A DNA stretch of 64,000 nucleotides from Roseobacter denitrificans OCh 114 (GCF_000014045.1 NC_008209.1:891001-955000), one strand, 5' to 3'; shown: positions 47,208 through 56,760, counted from the stretch's first letter. Notes: generated by a model from the letters alone, not told the origin. Program-made: numbers and translations.

Positions 47208-50027
47208 TCATTTACCTACCTTCCACGTTACATTCTTGGGACCTGTGCCAACCGGAGACTTGATCGGATCAAGGGCGGGTTGTGCCTCAACCGGTGCGGC
47301 GGCTTTTTCGATCCGGACCTTGAGGTCAAACCACGCGGCCTGCCCCGTGATCGGATCGGAGTTGGCCCAGCGAAGGCCATCGCCCCTGGGTGGCAGCAAT
47401 TCGTGGATCAGGTGGTTCAGCAGGAATCCACGGGTGGCCTCGGGCGCGTTTTCCTCAAGCGCCCATGCGCCCTTGCGCTTGCCGATCGCGTTCCATGTCC
47501 AGATCGTGTTTTCATTCAGCGCGGCCATTTCCAGCACCGGCACGGTGATCTCTCCGTGAGGGGAGGTCACTTTGGCCCAGTCACCATCGGACAGACCGTT
47601 TTCGCGCATCAGTTTGGTGGGGACATAGAGCGGGTTATGCCCGTGCAACTGCCGCAGCCACGCGTTTTGCGAGCCCCAGGAATGATACATGGCCATCGGG
47701 CGCTGCGTGAGGGCCGTAACCGGGAAGTCATCCGCCTTGTTCTCTGCCGCGCAGGAATACCAGATCGGCAGCGGTGACATTTTTTCCGCATATTGGGCGC
47801 GCAGGTGATCGGGCGGCTGACGCGCGCCATGACCTTCGGCGGCCAGTTGGAATTTGCGCATCGGTTCCGAGTAGAGCGAGAAGAGGTAGGGTTGAGGGCT
47901 GTCATAAAGGCCCATGCCCACGGCCCAGTCCTGATAGGCGGTATTCCACGGTTTGTAGTAATTGGCCCCGGCGGGGATGTGTTCGACAAAAAAGCCGCCG
48001 TTTTCGATATAGCGGTCGAGCTGGTTGGGGTTGGACTCGCCCCGTCCTACGGACGTGCCATCGCCCCCCCGCCAACCCGCAAGAGGCCCGATCCCCGGTT
48101 TGCGTTCATGGTTGACGATATAGTCGCCATAATCGGCGTATTTCTGGCTGCCGTCTTCGTTCACAAAACCGGGCAGTCCCAGTTTGGCACCAAGGGTGCA
48201 GAGCATGGATTGAAACCCGATCACGTCGCGGTCAGGTTCGATCACGGGCCAGCGGATCGCATCGGCCGCCGCATCCGCTTCGCAGATCGGGCGATCCAGC
48301 AGCGAGATACAGTCGTGACGTTCCAGATAGGTGGTGTCGGGCAGGATCAGATCGGCATAGGCGACCATTTCCGAAGAATAGGCATCGGAATAGATGATCC
48401 TGGGGATCACATAGTCGCCGTTTTCGTCCTTGTCGGTCAGCATGTCGATCACGCCGCGCGTGTTCATCGAGGAGTTCCACGACATGTTCGCCATATACAT
48501 GAAGAGCACGTCGATCTTGTAAGGATCCCCCGCGTGGGCGTTGGAGATGACCATATGCATCAACCCGTGCGAGGACATTGGGTTTTCCCAGGTGAAGGCC
48601 TTGTCGATGCGGGCCGGGGTGCCATCGTCTTTCAGCGCCAGATCTTCGGGGCCGTGCACAAACCCCAGATGCGGGCCATCGAGCGGTGCGTCCGGTGTCA
48701 CCTTGCAGTGGGGCTTGGGGTGTGCGGTGGCCGGTTTCGGATAGGGCGGCTTGAAGCGGAAACCGCCGGGCACTTCGACGGTGCCGAGGATAATCTGCAG
48801 GGTGTGGAGCGCGCGGCAGGTCTGAAAGCCATTGGCATGGGCGGAGATGCCGCGCATGGAGTGAAAGGACACAGGCCGCCCGATCATCTTGTCGTGTTTC
48901 TCGCCCCGGAAATCGGTCCATGGGTGGTCAAGCTCGAAGGCTTCGTCAAAGGCGACACGGGCCAGTTCGGCGGCGATGGTGCGAATGCGCCCGGCTGGAA
49001 TGCCACAGCACTCGGCGACATTTTCAGGGGCGTATTGTTCATCGAGATACATCTCCGCCATCTGGTGAAAGACGGGGCGGTGGGTTTGGCCATTGGCCTC
49101 GTAGGTCGCGGCGAGGTCGGGTTTGACGCCGGGTTGATCGAAAGGCGTCGGCTTGCCGGTGGCGCGGTCGATCACCAGTTCCTTGCCGTTCTCGTCGCGC
49201 ATCAGCAGGCCGTGGTCAGCCCCGCCGGGGTTGTTGTTCACGAGCACCGGCGCATTGGTGTATTGCGCAAGGTAGTGCAGATCCATCCGGCCCGCTTTCA
49301 TCAGGCAGTGGATCATCGAGAGGATGAACAGGCCATCCGTGCCCGGCGTGATGCCCACCCAATCGTCGGCAACGGCATTATAGCCCGTGCGGATCGGGTT
49401 GACGCCAATGACGCGCGCGCCGCGTTTCTTGATCTTGCCGATCCCCATCTTGATCGGGTTGCTGTCGTGATCCTCGGCCACGCCAAAGAGCATGAAGAGT
49501 TTGGTGTGGTCCCAGTCCGGCTGGCCGAATTCCCAGAAGGCACCGCCCATGGTATAGATGCCCGCCGCGGCCATATTGACCGAGCAAAAGCCGCCGTGGG
49601 CTGCGTAATTGCAGGTGCCGAAGTTTTGCGCCCAGAAGCTGGTGAAGGACTGCGACTGGTCACGCCCGGTGAAAAACGCAAGCTTTTCGGGGTTGTCGCG
49701 GCGCAGCGGTGCCAGCCAGTCGGTGGCGATTTGCAGCGCCTCGTCCCATTCGATTTCCTGAAAGTCGCCCGCACCGCGTTCGCCGACCCGTTTCAGTGGT
49801 TTGCGCAGCCGGGACGGCGCGTTGACCTGCATGATCCCTGCCGAGCCTTTGGCACACAGGACGCCCTGATTGACCGGGTGGTCCTTGTTGCCTTCGATAT
49901 AGGCGACCTTGCCGTCTTTCATGTGGACGTTGATGCCGCAGCGGCAGGCGCACATGTAGCAGGTGGTCTTGCGGACCTCGTCAGAGACGTGGGGTGATGT
50001 ATCGACCTTGGGTTGCTGAAATGTCAT
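47208..50027 (-). CDS. soeA: SoeA-type molybdopterin sulfite dehydrogenase catalytic subunit
   Basis: 939-residue DMSO-reductase-superfamily enzyme. The N-terminal 4Fe-4S motif is CYMCACRCGINV...LCAKG, followed by Mo-bis-MGD domains (FFTGRDQSQSFTSFWAQNFGTCNYAAHGGFCSVNMAA, GVNPIRTGYNAVADDW). There is no twin-Arg signal, so the complex faces the cytoplasm. With soeB/soeC and immediately downstream of xsc, it fits the SoeABC sulfite-oxidising complex that handles sulfite from organosulfonates. Polysulfide/thiosulfate reductase-like relatives are the alternative. GGGAG precedes the start. Confidence 0.85.
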   Translation of the reverse strand: MTFQQPKVDTSPHVSDEVRKTTCYMCACRCGINVHMKDGKVAYIEGNKDHPVNQGVLCAKGSAGIMQVNAPSRLRKPLKRVGERGAGDFQEIEWDEALQIATDWLAPLRRDNPEKLAFFTGRDQSQSFTSFWAQNFGTCNYAAHGGFCSVNMAAAGIYTMGGAFWEFGQPDWDHTKLFMLFGVAEDHDSNPIKMGIGKIKKRGARVIGVNPIRTGYNAVADDWVGITPGTDGLFILSMIHCLMKAGRMDLHYLAQYTNAPVLVNNNPGGADHGLLMRDENGKELVIDRATGKPTPFDQPGVKPDLAATYEANGQTHRPVFHQMAEMYLDEQYAPENVAECCGIPAGRIRTIAAELARVAFDEAFELDHPWTDFRGEKHDKMIGRPVSFHSMRGISAHANGFQTCRALHTLQIILGTVEVPGGFRFKPPYPKPATAHPKPHCKVTPDAPLDGPHLGFVHGPEDLALKDDGTPARIDKAFTWENPMSSHGLMHMVISNAHAGDPYKIDVLFMYMANMSWNSSMNTRGVIDMLTDKDENGDYVIPRIIYSDAYSSEMVAYADLILPDTTYLERHDCISLLDRPICEADAAADAIRWPVIEPDRDVIGFQSMLCTLGAKLGLPGFVNEDGSQKYADYGDYIVNHERKPGIGPLAGWRGGDGTSVGRGESNPNQLDRYIENGGFFVEHIPAGANYYKPWNTAYQDWAVGMGLYDSPQPYLFSLYSEPMRKFQLAAEGHGARQPPDHLRAQYAEKMSPLPIWYSCAAENKADDFPVTALTQRPMAMYHSWGSQNAWLRQLHGHNPLYVPTKLMRENGLSDGDWAKVTSPHGEITVPVLEMAALNENTIWTWNAIGKRKGAWALEENAPEATRGFLLNHLIHELLPPRGDGLRWANSDPITGQAAWFDLKVRIEKAAAPVEAQPALDPIKSPVGTGPKNVTWKVGK

Positions 50028-50443
50028 CTGGTCTCCCGTTGGCCTGTTGGATCAGGCTAAGTCATTCATTCGCGCAAAGACAAGTCCTGCGGTGAATGGT
50101 GTTTTGGTTGTTTGCAGGGCGGCGCGGACGGTGTCGGATATCATGTGCAAAGCGGCGCCGAGCGGGGCTTTGGAAGGGGCTGAGCGCACTGTCAGGGCGG
50201 AGGATTTGATTGTGGTGGGCGCGGCGCTGGGGAGCCCGGTGCGCATGGGTGCGGCCTGCGCCGCGTTTTTAGGGCCGGTTGGGGTGGTGCGCGTGAGTGC
50301 TGCGACCACCCGCCCGACAACGCGGGGGGCAGTGCCCGCGCTCGTCACGATGTGGGCAGGCCGTGGGGCGGCGCGATTTTTCAAATCACGCAAGACACTC
50401 ACGGCCTGTTCCCTTTTATGCGGATGCTTTGATGCACCCGATA
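50028..50443. other. Spacer between xsc and soeA, no confident gene
   Basis: About 415 bp. Open frames exist on both strands (plus 50047-50478, minus 50052-50657), as expected in GC-rich DNA, but neither resembles a known product. The minus-strand frame has an Ala/Thr/Pro-rich composition. It occupies the place where pta often follows xsc, yet I see no Pta motif. Confidence 0.5.
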
Positions 50444-52222
50444 TCAGACAGTCTGTGGACGCATGTCGGATTTGCTGATCCCAGCAACCTGAACAGGCTT
50501 TTTCATCGCGTCGCGGCGGAAGGGATCGCCGAGTTCCTGATTGATCATGGCCTCGATCAGCGTGGTGATGCCGTTTTCCATCTGGTCCTTGATCGCCTCG
50601 TTGAGGGCATCTGTCAGTTCCTCCTGCGTGCGGGCGACGACGCCTTTGAGGCCGCACGCATTGGCGATGCCAGCGTAGGAGACTTCCTCGTCAAGCTCGG
50701 TGCCGACGAAGTTGTCTTCGAACCACAGGGTCGAGTTGCGCTTTTCAGCGCCCCACTGGTAGTTGCGGAACACGATCTGCGTGATCGCGGGCCACTCACC
50801 ACGGCCGATGGCGGTCAATTCGTTGACGGCGATGCCAAAGGCCCCGTCACCTGCGAAACCCACAACCGGCACATGGGGCTGACCGATCTTGGCGCCGACA
50901 ATGGCGGGCAGGCCGTAGCCGCAGGGACCGAAGAGACCCGGCGCGAGATACTTGCGCCCCTCTTCGAAGGCCGGGTAGGCGTTGCCGATGGCGCAGTTGT
51001 TGCCGATGTCGGATGAAATGATCGCCTCCACCGGCAGCGCGCTCTGGATTGCGCGCCACGCCATGCGGGGGCTCATCCAGTCAGGCTTGGCCGCGCGTGC
51101 GCGCACGTTCCAGTCGGTGCCCGGATCGTCCTGCTCGTGGGTGAGCGAGGTCAACTCCTGCGCCCATGCGGATTTTGTCTGGGCGATATGGGCTTTGCGC
51201 GCCTCGCGGCCCTCGTCGCCTGCGGTGTCCGAGAGCTGCGACAGGATCCCCTTGGCCACCTTTGCTGCATCGCCGACGATCCCGACCGAGACCTTCTTGG
51301 TCAGGCCGATCCGGTCGGGGTTGATGTCCACCTGAATGATTTTCGCATCTGCGGGCCAATAGTCGATGCCATAGCCGGGCAGGGTCGAAAACGGGTTGAG
51401 ACGCGTGCCGAGGCACAGAACCACGTCGGCTTCCTTGATCAGCTGCATGCCCGCTTTGGAACCGTTGTATCCAAGTGGTCCGGCAAAGAGCGGATGGTTG
51501 CCGGGAAAGGCGTCATTGTGCTGATAGCCCACGCAGACGGGGGCATCCAGACGTTCTGCCAGAAGGCGGGAGGCGTCGATGCCGCCTTTTGACAGGACCA
51601 CGCCCGCCCCGTTCAGGATCACCGGATTCTTGGCGTTGGAGAGCATCTCGGCGGCTTGCGCAACGGAGTTTTCACCGCCCGGGGAGGCTTCGAATTCAAT
51701 CGGGTCGGGGATTTCGATGTCGACCACCTGCGTCCAGAAATCACGCGGGATGTTGATCTGCGCCGGGCCGCTGAGGCGTTTTGCCTTGGCAATCACGCGG
51801 GTCAGGACCTCGGCCACACGGGTCGGGTCGCGCACCTCTTCCTGATAAGCGACCATGTCCTCGAAGAGTTTCATCTGTTCGACTTCCTGAAAACCGCCCT
51901 GACCGATGGTCTTGTTCGCGGCTTGCGGCGTCACGAGCAGAAGCGGCGTGTGGTTCCAGTAGGCGGTTTTGACGGCGGTCACGAAATTGGTGATGCCGGG
52001 GCCGTTCTGCGCGATCATCATCGACACTTTGCCGGTGGCGCGGGTGTAACCGTCAGACATCATGCCTGCGGAACCTTCATGCGCGCAGTCCCAGAATTTG
52101 ATGCCCGCATCGGGGAAAATGTCGGAGATCGGCATCATGGCCGAGCCGATAATCCCGAAGGCGTGTTCGATACCATGCGCTTGCAGGGTTTTTACAAAGG
52201 CTTCTTCAGTGGTCATTTTCAT
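50444..52222 (-). CDS. xsc: Sulfoacetaldehyde acetyltransferase
   Basis: Thiamine-diphosphate enzyme that converts sulfoacetaldehyde plus phosphate to acetyl phosphate and sulfite. 592 residues, the Xsc norm, from ATG 52222 with GGAGGA upstream. MTTEEAFVKTLQAHGIEHAFGIIGSAMMPISDIFP, HEGSAGMMSDGYTRATGK and the ThDP motif GDGAFGIAVNELTAIGR...N are in order; Xsc differs from acetolactate synthase in the N-terminal IGSAMMPISDIFP segment. It follows tauR, with a TauR-type box pair upstream. Confidence 0.94.
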   Translation of the reverse strand: MKMTTEEAFVKTLQAHGIEHAFGIIGSAMMPISDIFPDAGIKFWDCAHEGSAGMMSDGYTRATGKVSMMIAQNGPGITNFVTAVKTAYWNHTPLLLVTPQAANKTIGQGGFQEVEQMKLFEDMVAYQEEVRDPTRVAEVLTRVIAKAKRLSGPAQINIPRDFWTQVVDIEIPDPIEFEASPGGENSVAQAAEMLSNAKNPVILNGAGVVLSKGGIDASRLLAERLDAPVCVGYQHNDAFPGNHPLFAGPLGYNGSKAGMQLIKEADVVLCLGTRLNPFSTLPGYGIDYWPADAKIIQVDINPDRIGLTKKVSVGIVGDAAKVAKGILSQLSDTAGDEGREARKAHIAQTKSAWAQELTSLTHEQDDPGTDWNVRARAAKPDWMSPRMAWRAIQSALPVEAIISSDIGNNCAIGNAYPAFEEGRKYLAPGLFGPCGYGLPAIVGAKIGQPHVPVVGFAGDGAFGIAVNELTAIGRGEWPAITQIVFRNYQWGAEKRNSTLWFEDNFVGTELDEEVSYAGIANACGLKGVVARTQEELTDALNEAIKDQMENGITTLIEAMINQELGDPFRRDAMKKPVQVAGISKSDMRPQTV

Positions 52223-52279
52223 GGCGGGTGTTCCTCCGGGGGTGAAATCCATGCGCGAATCTAGGGTTGCTTGTTATCT

Positions 52280-52297
52280 AATGTATGCGCTTACATT
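52280..52297. promoter_or_regulatory. Inverted repeat in the xsc promoter region
   Basis: AATGTA (52280-52285) and TACATT (52292-52297) separated by 6 bp, about 60 bp upstream of the xsc start and next to the TauR-type boxes. Possibly part of the core promoter or a second operator. Confidence 0.35.
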
Positions 52298-52300
52298 GTG

Positions 52301-52333
52301 TTAGGGCCAGATTGATCAGCCATTTAATGCCAG
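52301..52333 (-). promoter_or_regulatory. TauR-type box pair upstream of xsc
   Basis: Read on the minus strand: CTGGCATTAA (52333-52324) and CTGGCCCTAA (52310-52301), 23 bp apart start to start. They resemble the CTGGACYTAA direct repeats I recall for Rhodobacter capsulatus TauR. The distal copy lies inside the 3' end of tauR; the proximal is about 80 bp from the xsc start. Confidence 0.6.
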
Positions 52334-53797
52334 ATTTGACAAGGTGTTGATTTCTTCGGCAACCCGGCTGACGCCCTGCAGTATTCGGCTTGCGGGAATG
52401 GACGAATAGGCCAGCCGGTAAAAGTTTCGGGGCTGCGCCGCCCCGGCGAAAAACGAATGCCCCGGTTCGATCAGCACATCGCGGGCGCGCAGCCTGCGGG
52501 CAAGGTCCTGCGTGTCGATGTTTTCGGGCGCGCGCATCCAGAAAGAGGAGCCGCCATGCGCGCCTTGCCCTGCGATCTGAAGCCTGTTCTGTGCGATCGC
52601 GTCGCTCATCACCTGCCGGCGTTCGTGCAGCGTGGCGCCCATGCGCCGGATCAGCGCATCATGATGGCCGAGCGACAGGAAATAGGCGGCGGTGCGCTGT
52701 ATATGGCCGGGCGGGTGGCGCAGCACGGAAGCCCTGAGCGCGCGCGCTTCGCGGATAAAGGGTTCGGAGCCAACGAGATATCCCAGACGCAGGCCGGGAA
52801 ACAGGGATTTCGAAAAGCTGCCGACATAGATGACGCGCCCGTCTGCATCCAGGCTCTTGAGCGCGGGCGAGGGGCTTTTCAGGAAGGACATTTCGAATTC
52901 GTAGTCATCCTCGACGATGATCGCATCCATCTCTGCGGCGCGTTTCAGCAGGTCATGGCGGCGCGCCATGGGCATCGTGCCGGTGGTCGGACACTGGTGG
53001 CTGGGGGTTGTGAAGATCACATCCGCATCCGGCGGAATGGCATCGGGGGGCAAGCCGTCGGCATCAAGGCGCACAGGAGTCACATGGCAGCGCGACTGTG
53101 ACAGGATATCCCTAAGGGCATGATAACAAGGGTCTTCCAGGGCGGCGCGCCGCCGCTGTGTCAGCAACACCTGCGTGGTGAGCCAGAGCGCGTTCTGCGC
53201 GCCAAGCGTGATCAGCACCTGTTCGGGGCGGGCGGCAATCCCGCGCCGGGGCAGGGTGTGGCGGGCGATGAATTCGATCAGCTGCGGATCGTCCTGGTCA
53301 TAGTAATCGGTGGTCAGGGCGGTGAAATCCTTTTGCCCCAGCGCCTTGAGGGCGCATAGCCGCCAGTTTGCATGATCAAAGAGCGCGGGATCCGCCTGCC
53401 CGTAGATGAAGGGGAAGCGATAGGATTCCCAGTCCGGGGGCTTGCGCACGGTGTCCCCGCCGGAAAACCGCTGGCCGATTGCGCGGGTCCAGTCCACCGC
53501 ATCGGTTCTGGTGGGCCCGGGGGCAAAGGCGGGCGGGACCGGCGCGTTGTCCGAGACGTAGTAGCCCGAGCGACCGCGCGAGACCAGGTAATCATTGGCC
53601 AGAAGTTCGGTATAGGCGATTGTCACGGTAATCCGGCTGACGCCCAGATGCGCGGCCAGCCTGCGCGTTGAGGGCAGTTTTTCAGCCCTCTGGAACCGCC
53701 CGGACAGGATTCCCTGCGCGATCATCTGCTGGATCTGCGATTGCAGCGTGCCCTGTGCGTCAGGGTGCAGAAAGAACGTTTCGACGGGAAGCGCCAT
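52316..53797 (-). CDS. tauR: MocR-family taurine regulator TauR
   Basis: 493 residues: GntR winged HTH (residues ~20-80, RAEKLPSTRRLAAHLGVSRITVTIAYTELL) fused to an aminotransferase-like domain with PLP Lys330 (GSFSKSLFPGLRLGY). MocR regulators of this type (TauR, PdxR, EnuR) bind direct repeats as dimers. Position upstream of xsc and between ppk2 and tau genes identifies it as the pathway activator. CTGG-type boxes just upstream suggest autoregulation. Confidence 0.9.
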   Translation of the reverse strand: MALPVETFFLHPDAQGTLQSQIQQMIAQGILSGRFQRAEKLPSTRRLAAHLGVSRITVTIAYTELLANDYLVSRGRSGYYVSDNAPVPPAFAPGPTRTDAVDWTRAIGQRFSGGDTVRKPPDWESYRFPFIYGQADPALFDHANWRLCALKALGQKDFTALTTDYYDQDDPQLIEFIARHTLPRRGIAARPEQVLITLGAQNALWLTTQVLLTQRRRAALEDPCYHALRDILSQSRCHVTPVRLDADGLPPDAIPPDADVIFTTPSHQCPTTGTMPMARRHDLLKRAAEMDAIIVEDDYEFEMSFLKSPSPALKSLDADGRVIYVGSFSKSLFPGLRLGYLVGSEPFIREARALRASVLRHPPGHIQRTAAYFLSLGHHDALIRRMGATLHERRQVMSDAIAQNRLQIAGQGAHGGSSFWMRAPENIDTQDLARRLRARDVLIEPGHSFFAGAAQPRNFYRLAYSSIPASRILQGVSRVAEEINTLSNLALNG

Positions 53798-53811
53798 GGG
53801 GATAGCCTACA

Positions 53812-53843
53812 CTGGACTTATAAGCGATGCAATCTGGTATTAT
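53812..53843 (+). promoter_or_regulatory. TauR-type box pair between tauR and ppk2
   Basis: CTGGACTTAT (53812-53821) and CTGGTATTAT (53834-53843), 22 bp apart, both pointing toward ppk2. They begin 15 bp upstream of the tauR start codon, so binding there could also repress tauR. A reverse half (AGGTCCA, 53847-53853) lies beside them. Confidence 0.6.
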
Positions 53844-53903
53844 AGCAGGTCCAAAATCCCCGATGTCGGAACAGGTGTCTAAGGCCGCCGCGCCGCGCTG
53901 TTC

Positions 53904-53930
53904 GATTATTGAAACCAGAAGTATCAATAA
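53904..53930. promoter_or_regulatory. AT-rich inverted repeat upstream of ppk2
   Basis: ATTATTGA (53904-53911) and TCAATAAT (53923-53930) with an 11-bp gap, about 100 bp upstream of the ppk2 start. Could be an operator; protein unknown. Confidence 0.4.
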
Positions 53931-54032
53931 TAGCCGTAAAATCAAGTGAAAAGCGCGTTGATTTGATCTGAGTCAGGGCGCGCGGGCCGCAGAGTGGCGA
54001 TAATTGGGGCAGATATAGTCAAGGAGTCCATG

Positions 54033-54923
54033 ATGAAAGATGCCCCACAGGACGCATTGCCCGAAGATGTCGCAGTCGCCGACGGTCAGAAAGCCGTTTT
54101 TGAGCAATCCGAATACCCCTACCCGGAGAAAATGAACCGGGCGGCGTATGAAAAGCAAAAGGCAGAGTTGCAGGTCGAGTTGCTGAAGGCGCAGCTTTGG
54201 ATTCAGCAGACAGGGCAAAAGGCGGTTATTCTGTTCGAGGGGCGGGATGCGGCGGGCAAGGGGGGCACGATCAAGCGCTTTACCGAGCATATGAACCCGC
54301 GGGCGGCGCGCGTCGTGGCGTTGAACAAGCCGTCGGACGAGGAACGCGGTCAGTGGTATTTCCAGCGCTACGTCAAACATCTGCCCACGGCGGGGGAGAT
54401 CACGCTCTATGACCGCAGCTGGTACAACCGTGCCGGCGTGGAGCGGGTCATGAATTTCTGCGAGCCCGGAGAATACCTCGAATTCATGCGCCAGACGCCG
54501 GAATTCGAACGGATGCTGACCCGCAGCGGCATCCATCTGCGCAAATACTGGTTCTCTGTCACGCAGGATGAGCAGCGCGCGCGGTTCAAATCGCGCGAAA
54601 CGGACCCTTTGAAGCGCTGGAAGCTGTCGCCGATCGACCGCGCCAGCCTGGACAAATGGAATGACTATACCGAAGCAAAGGAGGCGATGTTCTTTTACAC
54701 GGACACCAAGGATGCGCCCTGGACGGTGGTGCGCTCAAACGACAAGAAACGCGCGCGGCTGAATTGCATGCGGCACTTTTTGTCGACCTTTGAGTATCCG
54801 GACAAGGACACATCCGTGGCCTGCGCGCCGGACCCATTGATCGTGCGTTCGGCCAGTCATGTGGTCACGGATGCCGATCATATTCTTGCATCCTCATTGC
54901 ATCCTGACACCCGCAGGACCTGA
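54033..54923 (+). CDS. ppk2: Polyphosphate kinase 2
   Basis: Transfers phosphate between polyphosphate and nucleotides. 296 residues from the second ATG at 54033, which has AAGGAG at the better spacing (the first ATG at 54030 is too close). Walker A GRDAAGKGG (70-78), Walker B TLYDRSWYNR and the lid ERMLTRSGIHLRKYWFSVTQDEQRARF are typical of class I PPK2, which uses polyP to phosphorylate ADP or GDP. It sits in the taurine region and has TauR-type boxes upstream. Confidence 0.93.
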   Translation: MKDAPQDALPEDVAVADGQKAVFEQSEYPYPEKMNRAAYEKQKAELQVELLKAQLWIQQTGQKAVILFEGRDAAGKGGTIKRFTEHMNPRAARVVALNKPSDEERGQWYFQRYVKHLPTAGEITLYDRSWYNRAGVERVMNFCEPGEYLEFMRQTPEFERMLTRSGIHLRKYWFSVTQDEQRARFKSRETDPLKRWKLSPIDRASLDKWNDYTEAKEAMFFYTDTKDAPWTVVRSNDKKRARLNCMRHFLSTFEYPDKDTSVACAPDPLIVRSASHVVTDADHILASSLHPDTRRT

Positions 54924-54946
54924 CATCCCAACACATGGAGAAAAGA

Positions 54947-55186
54947 ATGACACATGTCCCACACGAGCTGGCCGAGGAATTTCCGCATATGCAGCAGGAA
55001 ATCAGCGATCTGAAAGCCAGAGATGGCCATTTCGCGAAGCTGTTTGATGAGTATCACACGCTGAACCGTGCGATCCACAGGGCGGAAACAAACGTCGAGC
55101 CGACAGATGATTTTCACATGCTGGAGATGCGCAAGAAACGCTTGCAGCTCAAGGATGAGATCGCGGCCTGTCTGACGCTGGCCTGA
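54947..55186 (+). CDS. YdcH/DUF465 small coiled-coil protein
   Basis: 79 residues from ATG 54947 with GGAG upstream. It is predicted largely helical: LAEEFPHMQQEISDLKARDGHFAKLFDEYHTLNRAIHRAE and MRKKRLQLKDEIAACL are the DUF465 pattern. Function unknown. It follows ppk2 by 23 bp and shares its transcript. Confidence 0.85.
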   Translation: MTHVPHELAEEFPHMQQEISDLKARDGHFAKLFDEYHTLNRAIHRAETNVEPTDDFHMLEMRKKRLQLKDEIAACLTLA

Positions 55187-55212
55187 AATACTGTCCCGTC
55201 ATCGGTAAAAGG

Positions 55213-55239
55213 AAAGCCCCGGCAGTGCCGGGGCTTTTT
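55213..55239. terminator. Bidirectional terminator between the DUF465 gene and tpa
   Basis: AAAGCCCCGGCA pairs with TGCCGGGGCTTT, perfect over more than 10 bp, with T runs on the plus side and As on the other. It serves both convergent genes. Confidence 0.9.
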
Positions 55240-55276
55240 CATGTAACGTTGCGCAAATTGTCCGGCAGAGTGCGAT

Positions 55277-56668
55277 TTAGCCGAAAACGCGCGACAGCGC
55301 ACCGTCCACCGCGTCGCAGATGTGGTCAATGTCATCCTTGCTGGCGATCAGGGCGGGCGAGAAACACAGCGTGTTGTTCTTGCCCGGCAGAGAGCGGTTG
55401 GTCACGCCGATGATCACACCCTGTTGCATGCAGTCCGCGACCACCGCTTGCGCGAGCCTTTCGTCAACCGGTTTGCGCGTGTCGCGATCCTCGACCAGTT
55501 CGGCACCGAGGAACAGCCCCTTGCCGCGCACCTGGCCGATGATCTTGTGCTTGTCCATCAAGCCGCCCAGACAGTCGAGCATATAGGCCCCCTGTTCCGT
55601 GGTGTTGTCCAGCAGGCCTTCTTCTTCGATGATCGACAGGTTTTCCAGCGCAGCTGCCGGACCCGCCGTGCAGCCCCCAAAGGTCGAGATGTCGCGGAAG
55701 TAGTTCAGCGGATCCGAGGCGTCATCCTTGAACATGTCGAAGACTTTTTCATTGGTCACAAGGCAGGCGATCGCCGCGTAACCGGACGCGACACCCTTGG
55801 CCATCGTGACCATATCCGGCTGGATGCCGTAGTGCTGATAGCCGAACCATGTGCCGGTCCGACCGACGCCGCATACGACCTCGTCGATATGCAGCAGGAT
55901 GTCGTATTTGTGGCAGATTTCCTGCACACGCTCCCAGTAGCCATCGGGGGGCGTGATCACCCCGCCACCTGCAGTGACCGGTTCAAGGCACAGGCCGCCC
56001 ACGGTATCGGGCCCTTCGGCGAGGATTACCTTTTCGATCTGATCCGCCGCCCAGACACCGTAGTTTTCCTGTGGCGCCCCTTCCTGTTCAAAGGCGCGGT
56101 ATTCAAGGCAATGGGGCACGCGCACGAAACCGGGCGTGAAGGGGCCATATTGTGCGTTCCGTTCGTCCTGCCCGCCTGCGGAAAGGGCGGAAATGGTGGT
56201 GCCGTGATAGTCACGCTCGCGATAAAGCACCTTGTGCTTTTTGCCGCCATAGCGTTTGTGCGCGATCTGGCGGACCATCTTGAAGGCTTTTTCATTCGCC
56301 TCGGAGCCGGAATTGCAGTAATAAACGCGGCTCAGCCCCGGCATCTTCTCGATCAGACGCTCGGCGAACATGGCACCGGGGATGGAGCCTGCGGAGCCGG
56401 CGAAATAGTTCAACTTGACCAACTGGTCCCGCACGGCGTTGGCGATGCGTTCGCGGCCATAGCCGACATTGACGGTCCAGACCCCACCGGAGACGGCATC
56501 AAGATGCTCTTTGCCCTTCTGGTCCCAAACCTTCATGCCCTTGCCTTCGACAATGATGCGCGGGTCTGTTGTCTCGTAAGGTTTGTGCTGGCTCAGATGG
56601 TGCCAGATATGCGCGCGGTCTGCTTCGACGACGCGGGAGATATCATTTTCATTGAAATTGCCGTCCAT
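55277..56668 (-). CDS. tpa: Taurine-pyruvate aminotransferase
   Basis: Class III PLP transaminase that turns taurine and pyruvate into sulfoacetaldehyde and alanine. 463 residues, with Schiff-base Lys291 (VTMAKGVASGYAAI), PLP-phosphate site NSGSEANEKAFK and DEVVCGVGRTG. Sequence and genomic context (divergent from tauABC, xsc nearby) support Tpa over other omega-transaminases. AGAGG lies 8 nt before ATG 56668. Confidence 0.94.
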   Translation of the reverse strand: MDGNFNENDISRVVEADRAHIWHHLSQHKPYETTDPRIIVEGKGMKVWDQKGKEHLDAVSGGVWTVNVGYGRERIANAVRDQLVKLNYFAGSAGSIPGAMFAERLIEKMPGLSRVYYCNSGSEANEKAFKMVRQIAHKRYGGKKHKVLYRERDYHGTTISALSAGGQDERNAQYGPFTPGFVRVPHCLEYRAFEQEGAPQENYGVWAADQIEKVILAEGPDTVGGLCLEPVTAGGGVITPPDGYWERVQEICHKYDILLHIDEVVCGVGRTGTWFGYQHYGIQPDMVTMAKGVASGYAAIACLVTNEKVFDMFKDDASDPLNYFRDISTFGGCTAGPAAALENLSIIEEEGLLDNTTEQGAYMLDCLGGLMDKHKIIGQVRGKGLFLGAELVEDRDTRKPVDERLAQAVVADCMQQGVIIGVTNRSLPGKNNTLCFSPALIASKDDIDHICDAVDGALSRVFG

Positions 56669-56760
56669 GATTAAGACCTCTCGTATGGTGCTTCGGTGTC
56701 GTGGGATTCGGTCACGCTGCCACAGGTTAGCAGAAGGTGACAGAATTTTAACATCTGTCA

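Noticed and set aside
47793..49997. 734-codon plus-strand open frame opposite soeA
   Set aside because: Antisense shadow of the molybdoenzyme gene; composition (Gly/Val/His/Arg-rich) is that of reverse-complemented coding sequence.
50047..50657. Overlapping open frames on both strands between xsc and soeA
   Set aside because: Low-complexity Ala/Thr/Arg-rich translations with no recognisable family and no clear ribosome site; one of them also runs into xsc coding sequence.
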